In this document: in pieces, positions 1 through 6,990 of the stretch
How positions within the stretch are numbered: the stretch's first letter is position 1
Layout of the letters: the number at the start of each line of letters is the position of its first letter
DNA from: Candidatus Caccousia avistercoris
GTDB taxonomy: Bacteria; Bacillota; Clostridia; Oscillospirales; Acutalibacteraceae
Direction: 5' to 3'
Assembly: GCA_018715025.1 (NCBI GenBank)
Contig: DVMK01000086.1
Span: forward strand, 1-19,468
Length of the DNA stretch: 19,468 bases
Translations under genes and position numbers: made by a program
Notes under the pieces: model-generated
Told to the model about the DNA's origin: nothing
Seen by the model: only the letters and a program-made list of their open reading frames with translations
Databases searched by the model: none

Positions 1-371
1 ATCCGAAGGGCAAAGCTGCTGCGGCTGAGGAATTCCACCAGCGGGGCCGCCGGGAAGCTGACCGTCTCGCTTTCCGTCAGCGCTTCCATGCTCACGTTGG
101 CGGGGGCGTCCAGAGGAAGGCTGGGCACGGCGGGCTCGCCGAAGCGGTAGCAGAAGCAGTCCGTCACATCCTTGCCGCTCACGTTGTAGAAAAAGCCCCG
201 GAAAATCCCCTTCTGAATGAAGATGATCTCGGTGGGGGTTTCCCCCTCGGCAAGAAGAAGCTCTTTCTTGTGAAAATGCCTGGGCCGGGCCATTTTCAGC
301 AGCGGCTCCAGAACAGACGGCTCGTCCGCAGGAAGAATCTGCGTGAGAAATTCCTGAATCAGCAAGTTCAT
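1..371 (-). CDS. Crp/Fnr-family transcriptional regulator (N-terminal part, cut by window edge)
   Basis: The frame runs leftward from an ATG at 371 to the window edge without a stop, giving 123 visible residues. The start is preceded by an AAAGGGGGG ribosome site a few bases upstream. The translation begins MNLLIQEFLTQILPADEP and continues through KKELLLAEGETPTEIIFIQKG at about residues 37-57, then the turn FRGFFYNVSGKDVTD. This is the pattern of the cyclic-nucleotide-binding-like beta-roll of Crp/Fnr regulators, where KGExLLxEGExxxxIxFIxKG followed by GxxRGFYxxxxGKEVT is typical. The C-terminal helix-turn-helix lies outside the window. No iron-sulphur cysteine cluster is seen in the visible part. 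Its ligand and targets cannot be told. A long palindromic control region lies immediately upstream (392-414), so autoregulation is plausible but inferred. Confidence 0.8.
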   Translation of the reverse strand, partial: MNLLIQEFLTQILPADEPSVLEPLLKMARPRHFHKKELLLAEGETPTEIIFIQKGIFRGFFYNVSGKDVTDCFCYRFGEPAVPSLPLDAPANVSMEALTESETVSFPAAPLVEFLSRSSFALR

Positions 372-391
372 GTTCCCCCCTTTCCACGAGA

Positions 392-414
392 TTTGAAAAG
401 TATACTTTTTCAAA
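392..414. promoter_or_regulatory. Palindromic operator-like site upstream of the Crp-like gene
   Basis: A near-perfect palindrome TTTGAAAA-GTATAC-TTTTTCAAA is centred on GTATAC at 400-405, 21 bases upstream of the regulator start codon. On the minus strand it contains a TATACT -10-like hexamer (404-399), but no good -35 sits 17-18 bases further upstream. A similar half-site, TTTTGAAAAAGTAT, lies at 484-497. The arrangement suggests an operator or an activator-dependent, autoregulated promoter; this is inference. Confidence 0.5.
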
Positions 415-425
415 AAGACACGGTA

Positions 426-472
426 AGCGGAAAACTGACTCAAATGAGCCGGATTTTCCGCTCTATTTTTTT
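426..472. repeat. Long inverted repeat in the crp-like control region
   Basis: AGCGGAAAA (426-434) pairs with TTTTCCGCT (464-472), with a further internal CTCA/TGAG match in the loop. It lies between the two TTTGAAAA-type sites. The rest of the gene-free stretch 372-793 is AT-rich to about 625, then holds the terminator at 626-680 and a GC-rich spacer after the MBL-fold gene. I see no gene in it. Confidence 0.45.
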
Positions 473-625
473 GTGCCGACGCATTTTGAAAAAGTATGCC
501 ATATAAAAATCCTGGAGCAACCCAATTGTAACGCATCCTCGTAAAAAAATCATTATCCTATGATAACAACTATAGATTTATTTCAAATCTTTTGAAAACA
601 GCAGAGAAAAAAAGCAGGAAAAAGG

Positions 626-680
626 ATAAAAAGGGGCAATCCCCCGCCCGGCCTGCCGACAGGCCGGAGGAGGATTGCCC
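626..680 (-). terminator. Intrinsic terminator of the MORN/MBL unit
   Basis: On the minus strand GGGCAATCC (680-672) pairs with GGATTGCCC (642-634). A second nested stem GGCCTG/CAGGCC lies at 650-655 and 660-665. A run of five T follows at 632-628. This closes the leftward unit whose last gene stops at 794. Confidence 0.85.
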
Positions 681-793
681 GAAAGCCGCGCGGACACGCG
701 AAGCGCAGCAAAGCCTCTTTTCAATTGGCAGAAAAACTCCGGCGCTCCCGTTGGCAAAGGAACGCCGGTGAAGCCCCGCCCGCGCCAGCCCGG

Positions 794-2098
794 CTACAGG
801 TTGATTTGGGAGGGAAGGTTGTCGCAAAGGCAGGAGCGGCGGCCGGAAGCGCCCACCACATAAATGCGGCAGTCGCTTTCCTCCTTCTGCCCGCCCCGCA
901 CAAAGGGGCATTTAATGGTAAGCCCGGGGCCGGCCGCCAAATCATAGCAGACGGCCATACGGCTGCAGGAACAGCCGCTGCCCGCGTACCACTCGCAGGG
1001 CTCGCAGTTGGTGCAGTGCTTCACCGCCGGGAAATCCACATATTCCTGGGCGATTTTTCCGCCCTTGTCGTACCCGCCGCTGCTGATGAGGATGTGCTCG
1101 GCAGAAATTTCAGAGAACAGGTGGCTCCAGTGGCTGGCGGTGCCGTGGTGGGGGGCCTTCAATATGTAGTAGCCGCCGTACAGCTGCCCGGCGATGGCGT
1201 CCATCGTTTCCGGGGCGGCGTCGCCGGTCATGAGAATGTCGTCCAGGCTGGCCTCCTGGGTCCGCCGGTTGTGGAACACCACGCTGGCGGCGTTCAGCGC
1301 GTCGGCGTAGGCGGTGCGCACCACCGGCCGGCTGAGGATTTCGCGGATGTCGGGGGCCGGGGGCAGCAGGTTCAGCTCGGGGGCCAGCTCGTCTATGCGC
1401 AGCAGCAGGGCGGTGCACTCCGCCGCCTGCTGGGCGTCCAGCTCTTTGCCGGAGGCTGCCCGGCCGTAAGCCCGGCAGAATTCGCTTTTCAGCGCCTGGA
1501 ACCTGGCGGCGCATTCCGGCAGGAAGGGGGAGGAAAGCTCCACGTTCATGTCCTCCACCGCAGAGGCGAACAGGGGGGCGAAGGGGTAATTCTCCCGCAC
1601 GGGCCACAGCACATCGTAGGTGACGCCGTCGAAGGCAAAGGAATCGCCCGCGCCCAGGCCCCGCACCGTTTCCGGGCCTGAGGCCCTGGCCGCCCGCTCG
1701 AACAGCCGCAGGGAAGCGATGTTTGCCCGGGAATAGTCGGTTTGGTCACGCAGAAACACAAAGACGAACAGGGCGAATTCCAGCAGAAGGTACCTGCCGT
1801 GCGCGTCGCAGGGGCTGGCGGGCAGGTAAATCCGGCTGAAATATTTCGGCTCCTTCCCCAGCAGGTTCCAGAAGCCGGAGAGATGATCCCGGTGGCAGTG
1901 CGAGAGCAGGAAGGCGCGGGAGGGGGATTTCCGGTACCGCTCCAGAATGCCCTCGTTGACGCAGAGGGTCAGCTCTCTGCCGTCCTCCTTCCGGTTCCGG
2001 TTCATGCTGCCGCAGTCCACCATGAGAATCTCCCCATGGGAACCGCCCAGCACCACGCATTCCCCATATTCCACATTGTGCAGCTCCAAATAGCGCAT
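794..2098 (-). CDS. ComEC-like metallo-beta-lactamase-fold protein with C-terminal cysteine cluster
   Basis: 434 residues; ATG at 2098 preceded by GGGGAGGG at good spacing, 13 bases after the stop of the MORN gene, so the two are probably co-transcribed. The metal-binding HxHxDH motif is SHCHRDH at residues 66-72, preceded by MVDCGS (26-31), the usual first strand/Asp. GD at 292-293 and KAPHHGTASH (314-323) match the later metal ligands and the PHHG motif of the ComEC/Rec2 C-terminal MBL domain. There is no membrane region, so it is a stand-alone soluble protein. The tail has ten cysteines between residues 362 and 425 (CxxCxxC at 362-368, CxC at 376-378, more after), a possible extra zinc site unusual for the family. 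The substrate is unknown; nuclease, nucleotidase or another hydrolase activity would all fit. Confidence 0.85.
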   Translation of the reverse strand: MRYLELHNVEYGECVVLGGSHGEILMVDCGSMNRNRKEDGRELTLCVNEGILERYRKSPSRAFLLSHCHRDHLSGFWNLLGKEPKYFSRIYLPASPCDAHGRYLLLEFALFVFVFLRDQTDYSRANIASLRLFERAARASGPETVRGLGAGDSFAFDGVTYDVLWPVRENYPFAPLFASAVEDMNVELSSPFLPECAARFQALKSEFCRAYGRAASGKELDAQQAAECTALLLRIDELAPELNLLPPAPDIREILSRPVVRTAYADALNAASVVFHNRRTQEASLDDILMTGDAAPETMDAIAGQLYGGYYILKAPHHGTASHWSHLFSEISAEHILISSGGYDKGGKIAQEYVDFPAVKHCTNCEPCEWYAGSGCSCSRMAVCYDLAAGPGLTIKCPFVRGGQKEESDCRIYVVGASGRRSCLCDNLPSQINL

Positions 2099-2111
2099 GG
2101 CAGGCCCTCCC

Positions 2112-3704
2112 CTAACGCCGGTCGATATGGCGGAAGCCCTTCACCGGGCGGCCGGCCTCCCATTCCCCGGTAAACAGGATCTTCCCGTCCTTGTACTCGG
2201 TGCCGTGGCCGTGGCGCTTCCCGTCCTTCCACTCCCCCGTGTACACCAGGTTGCCCTCCGGGTCAAAGGCGGCCCCCAGCCCTGTGGGCACGTTGTCCTT
2301 CCACTTCCCCGCGAACAGGGAACCGTCCCGGGAGCTGAACGCCACCCCGGCGCCCTCCCGCATGTTCTGCTTCCAGTTTCCCGCATAGCAGAGCTTTCCG
2401 CTTTTATAATAGTACACGCCGAAGCCGTCCCGGCGGTCTTCCTTATACTGCCCCTCGTAGGCGGTAGAGCCGTTCTGCATTTGGGTGCGGCCCCGGCCGG
2501 TGCGCTGGCCGTCCTGCAGCTGGCCGAAATACAGGTAGCTTTCCCCGGCGCTCACCACAATCTGTTTGACGGCGCCCGGGTTCGGCAGCCGCAGGGGCGC
2601 CTTGGGCGGGGCGGGCTCCTCCGGCCCCGCGGCAGCGGCCGGGGGTTCCGGCGGCGCGGCGGCGGGCGCAGGCCCGGCGCCCCCCAGGCCCGGGGCTCGC
2701 ACCACGCCTTTTCTGTCCCTGGCGGCCACGCTGTACCGGGCAGAGCCCCCGCCGCGGGCCCCCGCGCCGCCCCGGTGGGCAATCGCTTCTGCCAGAAGGG
2801 CCTCGGTTGCCCTGGCGTTTTCCGCGTCATCCAGCCGGATGCACTCCACGGGGCCGGGCTCCGGAAGGGGCTCCGCCCCCTTTGCCAACGCGGGCTCCTC
2901 GGGGAAATCCCGAAGCTCCCGGTTCATGGCGTAATCGGCCGAAGAGGGCGGCGGGGCGGGCTTTTTCTCCCTGGGGGGAAGAATCTCCTCCGCCAGGGCC
3001 ACGGCCGGCTCCTTCGGGGGCTGGGGCCGGGGCAGGTTCGGCACGGCCTGGAAGGCGTCCAGGGCGTCCTCCCCCTCTGCCGGGGCAAGGCTCACCGCAA
3101 AGGGGCGGTCCCGCTCCTCCTCCAGGGCCCTGGCGCGCCGTTCCGCCTGCTCCCTGGGGCAGTAGCCCAGCTGGCCGCCGGTGGTGAACGCCGTCAGCAC
3201 CGGCTCGCCCGCGTCGGCGTTCACCAGGCTGGCCAGACCGCCCTCGGGGATCTGGGTGGGCACAAGCAGAACCTTCTCGTAAACCGCCCCGCTGTCGTTC
3301 CAGCGCAGCAGCTCCATCCCGCCGGGGGCCGGGCGCAGGTACAGGGCGGGGCGGCGGGTGTCCCCGTTCTGGTAGTAGGCCGTCTGCAGCCACCGGTATT
3401 CCGGGCTGTACCGTGTTTTGGAAACCACATCTCCCCCCAGGGAGCGCACCGTCAGGCTCCAGCCGTAGTCCTCCGGGGCGGACTCCTCCAGCAAAAGGGA
3501 GCCGCTGCACTTTTCCCAGCGGAAATCGTGCTTTGTAAGCCGGTACGAAACGGCGATGCGGGTCCCGCTTTCCAGGCCCTTCCATTTTCCCGACTGGCGC
3601 GCCTTCCCGCCCCGGTACGCCCGGAACAGGCGGCAAAACAGATCCCGCCCCTGGGGGGAGCCGTCGTAGGGCTCCATGTGCAGGCAAATAATCTCATTCT
3701 GCAT
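2112..3704 (-). CDS. MORN-repeat protein with Pro/Ala-rich linker
   Basis: 530 residues; the ATG at 3704 follows GGAGG with nine bases between. The C-terminal part (about 392-530) is five full MORN repeats and a partial sixth, each about 24 residues and beginning YxGxW/Yxxxxx.GxG (for example YEGQYKEDRRDGFG, YAGNWKQNMREGAG, YTGEWKDGKRHGHG). MORN repeats form an elongated beta-sheet that commonly mediates protein or lipid contact. The N-terminal 200 or so residues form a separate unrecognised domain that starts MQNEIICLHMEPYDGS. The middle (about 200-370) is low-complexity, rich in Pro, Ala, Glu and Gly, and is likely an unstructured linker. No signal peptide or membrane helix is evident, so it is likely cytoplasmic. 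It is the first gene of a unit with the MBL-fold gene downstream; a joint role is inferred from this and is unknown. Confidence 0.8.
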   Translation of the reverse strand: MQNEIICLHMEPYDGSPQGRDLFCRLFRAYRGGKARQSGKWKGLESGTRIAVSYRLTKHDFRWEKCSGSLLLEESAPEDYGWSLTVRSLGGDVVSKTRYSPEYRWLQTAYYQNGDTRRPALYLRPAPGGMELLRWNDSGAVYEKVLLVPTQIPEGGLASLVNADAGEPVLTAFTTGGQLGYCPREQAERRARALEEERDRPFAVSLAPAEGEDALDAFQAVPNLPRPQPPKEPAVALAEEILPPREKKPAPPPSSADYAMNRELRDFPEEPALAKGAEPLPEPGPVECIRLDDAENARATEALLAEAIAHRGGAGARGGGSARYSVAARDRKGVVRAPGLGGAGPAPAAAPPEPPAAAAGPEEPAPPKAPLRLPNPGAVKQIVVSAGESYLYFGQLQDGQRTGRGRTQMQNGSTAYEGQYKEDRRDGFGVYYYKSGKLCYAGNWKQNMREGAGVAFSSRDGSLFAGKWKDNVPTGLGAAFDPEGNLVYTGEWKDGKRHGHGTEYKDGKILFTGEWEAGRPVKGFRHIDRR

Positions 3705-3754
3705 GTTCTCACACCTCCGGGCGGGCGGCCGCGCCGCGCTTTTTTCTGCGTTTT

Positions 3755-3784
3755 ATTATAGCACACATCCTGTCGCAGAAGCAA
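3755..3784 (-). promoter_or_regulatory. Sigma-A promoter of the MORN/MBL unit
   Basis: On the minus strand TTGCTT (3784-3779), an 18-base spacer and TATAAT (3760-3755), with the extended -10 TGC just before it. It lies about 50 bases upstream of the MORN gene start. Confidence 0.7.
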
Positions 3785-3816
3785 GAAAATACAGGGCTTT
3801 CCCGCGGGCGGGCGCA

Positions 3817-3855
3817 GAAAAGCGGGGCCGGGCGCTGGCGCGCTGCCGGCCCCGC
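3817..3855 (-). terminator. Terminator after the small Ala-rich gene
   Basis: GCGGGGCCGGC (3855-3845) pairs with GCCCGGCCCCGC (3833-3822) on the minus strand, followed by TTTT (3820-3817). It lies between the small gene and the MORN promoter. Confidence 0.65.
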
Positions 3856-3866
3856 CGGGAGGGCGG

Positions 3867-4112
3867 TTATTTGAACATGGATTCCACGTTTCCCACCACG
3901 TCGCCCGCGGCGTGTCCCACGGCGTTCATCGCCCGGTGCACGCTGCGGCGCAGCTGCTTGTTTTCCTTCATCATCTTGCTGCCCACAGCGGCCACCGCGG
4001 CGGCCGCCGCCACGCCGATGCCAATGCCCTTCACCAGTCCCATTGTCTCTTTGTACATGGAATACAACCTCCATACCTTATAAAATTGCTTTGCGGACCG
4101 CAGTCCCTCCAT
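3867..4112 (-). CDS. Small Ala-rich protein of unknown function
   Basis: 81 residues from ATG 4112, which has GGAGG eight bases upstream. A second ATG in frame at 4058 (residue 19, MYKETMGLVKG) has its own GGAGG nine bases upstream, so a 63-residue product is equally possible. From residue 26 there is a Gly/Ala-rich hydrophobic stretch (LVKGIGIGVAAAAAVAAVG), likely one membrane or membrane-surface helix. A basic amphipathic segment follows (KENKQLRRSVHRAMNAVG), and the protein ends in NVESMFK. Small Firmicutes proteins with a Gly/Ala-rich helix followed by a Lys/Arg-rich tail of this sort are common but mostly uncharacterised. No function is assigned. It is monocistronic, with a terminator at 3817-3855. 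Confidence 0.65.
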   Translation of the reverse strand: MEGLRSAKQFYKVWRLYSMYKETMGLVKGIGIGVAAAAAVAAVGSKMMKENKQLRRSVHRAMNAVGHAAGDVVGNVESMFK

Positions 4113-4177
4113 TATGCTTCCCTCCTTTTTCTGTACTTATAGGGCGGATTTTCTGTTAAATTCAGGAAAAGGCACAG

Positions 4178-4206
4178 TTGCCTTTTTCCATGGGATTTGG
4201 TATACT
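4178..4206 (+). promoter_or_regulatory. Sigma-A promoter of trmL
   Basis: TTGCCT (4178-4183), a 17-base spacer and TATACT (4201-4206). Transcription would start near 4213, giving a leader of about 130 bases before trmL. Confidence 0.65.
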
Positions 4207-4250
4207 TTTCATTACACGCGATTTCGGGTGTATCGCTGAAATATCCTGCG

Positions 4251-4283
4251 GCGGCGGGTTCCCGCCCGGCGCCCGCCGCTTTT
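4251..4283 (+). terminator. Terminator-like hairpin in the trmL leader (possible attenuator)
   Basis: GCGGCGGG (4251-4258) pairs with CCCGCCGC (4272-4279) and is followed directly by TTTT (4280-4283). It sits between the trmL promoter and its start codon, so it could cause early termination. The T-run is short, so activity is uncertain. Confidence 0.4.
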
Positions 4284-4341
4284 CCGCAGATTCCCCTGCA
4301 TTTTCGGTCTGCCCGGCACGCCAAGGAAGGAAGGAAACGCC

Positions 4342-4842
4342 ATGCCTACGCTGAATATCGTTCTGGTAGAGCCGGAAATCCCGCAGAACACCGGCAACAT
4401 CGCCCGCACCTGCGCCGCCACCGGGTCGCGCCTGCACCTGGTGGGCCCCATGGGCTTTGCCATTGACGATAAAAAGCTGAAACGGGCGGGGCTGGATTAC
4501 TGGCCCCTGCTGGATATTTCCTACTATGAAAGCCTTCCCGATTTTTTCAGCCGTAATACCGGAAATTTTTTCTTCTTTTCCACCAAAGCGCCCAAGGCCC
4601 ACACCGCCGTCAGCTACCCGCCGGACTGCTGGCTGTTTTTCGGCAAGGAAACCGCCGGGCTTCCGGAGGAGCTTCTGCAGAAAAACCCGGAGCGGTGCGT
4701 GCGGATCCCCATGATCGACAACCCCCACGCCCGCAGCCTGAACCTTTCCAACAGCGTGGCCGTAGGGGTGTACGAGGTGCTGCGCCAGTGGGATTACCCG
4801 GAGATGCTTCTGAAGGGAACGCCCCGCGGGTTTTCCTGGTAA
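4342..4842 (+). CDS. trmL: tRNA (cytidine/uridine-34-2'-O)-methyltransferase TrmL
   Basis: 166 residues, close to the roughly 157-residue E. coli enzyme. The start ATG follows a GGAAGGAAGG site. TrmL transfers a methyl group from S-adenosylmethionine to the ribose 2'-OH of the wobble base (position 34) of certain leucine tRNAs. The SpoU/SPOUT signatures are present in order. The N-terminal NIVLVEPEIPQNTGNIARTC (residues 5-24) carries the catalytic Arg region. GKETAGLPEELL (about 103-114) and NLSNSVAVGVYEVLRQ (about 135-150) form the knotted SAM-binding site. No extra RNA-binding domain is present, as is usual for TrmL. It has its own promoter and stands alone between the leftward small gene and rny. 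Assignment to TrmL rather than another short SpoU member is strong on length and motifs. Confidence 0.93.
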   Translation: MPTLNIVLVEPEIPQNTGNIARTCAATGSRLHLVGPMGFAIDDKKLKRAGLDYWPLLDISYYESLPDFFSRNTGNFFFFSTKAPKAHTAVSYPPDCWLFFGKETAGLPEELLQKNPERCVRIPMIDNPHARSLNLSNSVAVGVYEVLRQWDYPEMLLKGTPRGFSW

Positions 4843-4924
4843 GGGGCGCTGCGGCTTTTTCCCCCTTCTCAACCGGGTAATTTGCACAAAAATGAATTTA
4901 GTGCGCCGCAGGGCGAAAAACAGG

Positions 4925-4959
4925 AAAAACGGCGCGGCTGTTGGCCCGCGGCGGTTTTT
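4925..4959 (+). terminator. Probable terminator after trmL
   Basis: AAAAAC (4925-4930) and CGCGG (4933-4937) pair with CCGCG (4946-4950) and GTTTTT (4954-4959) across a small internal loop, ending in a T-run. It is 80 bases after the trmL stop and upstream of the rny promoter. Confidence 0.55.
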
Positions 4960-5025
4960 CCCGGCTTCGTTCCTTTTTGGCGTGGAGAAGTTCTTCATAA
5001 TTTGTACAGATTAGCAGTTAATTCC

Positions 5026-5055
5026 TTGACAGACAGGGTGAAAAAGTAATACAAT
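5026..5055 (+). promoter_or_regulatory. Sigma-A promoter of rny
   Basis: A perfect TTGACA (5026-5031), an 18-base spacer and TACAAT (5050-5055). The start point would be near 5062, giving an unusually long leader of about 310 bases before the chosen rny start at 5373. Confidence 0.75.
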
Positions 5056-5167
5056 AGACAAATAGAATGTATATTTTTCTGCATTCTATGTATTCCGGGC
5101 GTGACGCACCCGAAATTTCATGATTTCCAACGTGATTTACATCATAATTTTTACCCTTAGTGTACGA

Positions 5168-5200
5168 GGCGGCAGGGCGGCGCGCCCGCCTGCGCCTTTT
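5168..5200 (+). terminator. Hairpin plus T-run inside the rny leader (possible attenuator)
   Basis: GGCGGCAGGGCGG (5168-5180) pairs, with two single-base bulges, with CCGCCTGCGCC (5186-5196), followed by TTTT (5197-5200). It lies between the rny promoter and gene. A further GC-rich hairpin lies near 5279-5299. Attenuation is inferred. Confidence 0.4.
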
Positions 5201-5372
5201 CAAGATTTCCGCAGAATTTCTGCGCTCCCGGCAGGCCCGGCGGCGCGGCGTGGCTTTCTTTATGGGACGGGAAGGGAAGGCCGGCCCGCGGGCGGCCTGG
5301 TTGGGCTATGCCCAAAACTGCGGGGTCCCTTTGTCCACTGGGGGTACCTTAACAAGGAGGTGCCTGAAGGAT

Positions 5373-6929
5373 TTGATACCGATTATCGCCGCTGTTTTGA
5401 TAGCGGTTGCATGCGCTGCACTGGCAGGGTTCCTTTGCTTCCACGCAGGCTCTGCCCACCGGAAAAAGGTTTCTGAGGCCACCATCGGCTCTGCCGAAGA
5501 GGAGGCCAAGCGCATTGTAAGCGAGGCCATTAAAACCGCGGAAGCAAAGAAGAAAGAAACCATTTTGGAAGGCAAGGATGAGATCCACCGCCTGCGCAAC
5601 GAGAGCGAGAAGGAGCTGAACGACCGCCGCAAGGAGGTTCAGCGCCAGGAGCGCAGGGTACAGCAGAAGGAGGAATCCCTCGACAAAAAGCTGGAAAGCA
5701 TGGAGTCGAAGGAGGAAAACCTGAACAACAAGCTGAAAAAGGCGGAGGAACGCCTGGCCGAGGCGGAAGCCGTCAAAAAGAGCCAGTTCGACATGCTGGA
5801 GAGAATCTCTGGCTTTACGGTGGAACAGGCCAAGGATTACCTGCTGAAGAACCTGGAAAACGAGCTGACCCACGACAAGGCGGTCAAGCTGATGGAGTTT
5901 GAACAGCAAACCCGCGACGAGGCGGAAAAATCCGCCCGTGAAATTATTTCCATGGCAATCCAGCGCTGCGCCGCAGACCATGTGGCCGAGGCCACCATTT
6001 CTGTGGTGCCGCTGCCCAACGACGAAATGAAGGGCCGTATCATCGGCCGTGAAGGGCGCAACATCCGCGCCATTGAAACCATGACCGGCGTTGACCTTAT
6101 CATCGACGACACGCCCGAGGCGATCACCCTTTCCTGCTTCGAGCCTGTGCGCCGCGAGGTGGCCCGCATTGCCCTGGAACGCCTCATTTCTGACGGCCGC
6201 ATTCACCCTGCGCGCATTGAAGAAACCATTGAAAAGGCACGCCGCGAGGTGGACGCCACCATTAAGCAGGAGGGCGAGCGGGCTGTCATAGCCGCCGGCG
6301 TCAACGGCATCCACCCCGAACTTGTCAAGCTGCTGGGGCGTCTGCGTTACCGCACCAGCTATGGGCAGAACGTGCTGAACCACTCCCTTGAGGTTTCGTT
6401 CCTGGCGGGCATTATGGCCTCTGAGCTGGGGCTTGACCCCACCATTGCCCGGCGGGCCGGCCTGCTGCACGACATCGGCAAGGCGCTGGACCACGAGATC
6501 GAGGGCTCTCACGTAGACATCGGCGTGGACGTAGCCCGCAAGTACAAGGAAAGCGAAACCGTGGTGCACGCCATTCAGGCCCACCATGGGGACGTGGAGG
6601 CCAAGACGGTCATCGCCTGCCTGGTGCAGGCGGCCGACGCCATTTCTGCCGCAAGGCCGGGGGCGCGGCGTGAAAACCTTGAAAATTACATTAAGCGCCT
6701 GGAAAAGCTGGAAGAGGTTGCTTCCTCCTTTGAGGGCGTAGACCGCTGCTATGCCATTCAGGCAGGCCGCGAGATTCGCATTATGGTAAAGCCCGAGGTC
6801 ATCAACGACGACAAGATGGTGCTTCTGGCGCGGGATATCTGCGCCAAGATCGAAAGCGACCTGGAATACCCAGGGCAGATCAAGGTGAACATCATCCGCG
6901 AAAGCCGGGCCATCGAATACGCCAAATAG
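5373..6929 (+). CDS. rny: Ribonuclease Y (membrane-anchored endoribonuclease)
   Basis: RNase Y starts bulk mRNA decay in Firmicutes, cutting single-stranded AU-rich sites at the membrane. I chose the TTG at 5373 (518 residues; Bacillus RNase Y is 520), preceded by AAGGAGG at 5354-5360. The frame stays open upstream to an ATG at 5160, but the extra 71 residues are Arg/Gly-rich, lack a ribosome site and lie in the leader. From TTG the protein begins with one membrane helix (IPIIAAVLIAVACAALAGF), then a long charged coiled coil (about 25-150). A KH domain follows with GRIIGREGRNIRAIE (from about residue 221), then an HD domain with LLHDIGKALDHE (His366-Asp367), the metal-binding catalytic pair. 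It is followed by a terminator and then ymdB, the order known from Bacillus. Confidence 0.95.
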   Translation: MIPIIAAVLIAVACAALAGFLCFHAGSAHRKKVSEATIGSAEEEAKRIVSEAIKTAEAKKKETILEGKDEIHRLRNESEKELNDRRKEVQRQERRVQQKEESLDKKLESMESKEENLNNKLKKAEERLAEAEAVKKSQFDMLERISGFTVEQAKDYLLKNLENELTHDKAVKLMEFEQQTRDEAEKSAREIISMAIQRCAADHVAEATISVVPLPNDEMKGRIIGREGRNIRAIETMTGVDLIIDDTPEAITLSCFEPVRREVARIALERLISDGRIHPARIEETIEKARREVDATIKQEGERAVIAAGVNGIHPELVKLLGRLRYRTSYGQNVLNHSLEVSFLAGIMASELGLDPTIARRAGLLHDIGKALDHEIEGSHVDIGVDVARKYKESETVVHAIQAHHGDVEAKTVIACLVQAADAISAARPGARRENLENYIKRLEKLEEVASSFEGVDRCYAIQAGREIRIMVKPEVINDDKMVLLARDICAKIESDLEYPGQIKVNIIRESRAIEYAK

Positions 6930-6934
6930 CTGAC

Positions 6935-6962
6935 AAGCCGCCGCAATTTGCGGCGGCTTTTT
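6935..6962 (+). terminator. Terminator between rny and ymdB
   Basis: AAGCCGCCGC (6935-6944) pairs perfectly with GCGGCGGCTT (6950-6959) over a five-base AATTT loop, with a T-run to 6962. It begins a few bases after the rny stop. Because ymdB has no obvious promoter of its own in the 28 bases that follow, partial read-through is likely. Confidence 0.85.
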
Positions 6963-6990
6963 CTGTGGAATAAAGGAGGCTGCCTTTGTT

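Noticed and set aside
2097..3761. A 554-residue plus-strand open frame opposite the MORN gene
   Set aside because: It is a shadow frame. The minus strand carries clear MORN repeats, a ribosome site and a promoter.
5120..5476. A 118-residue open frame in the rny leader
   Set aside because: No ribosome site, Arg/Pro/Gly-rich random text, and it overlaps the start of rny in another frame.
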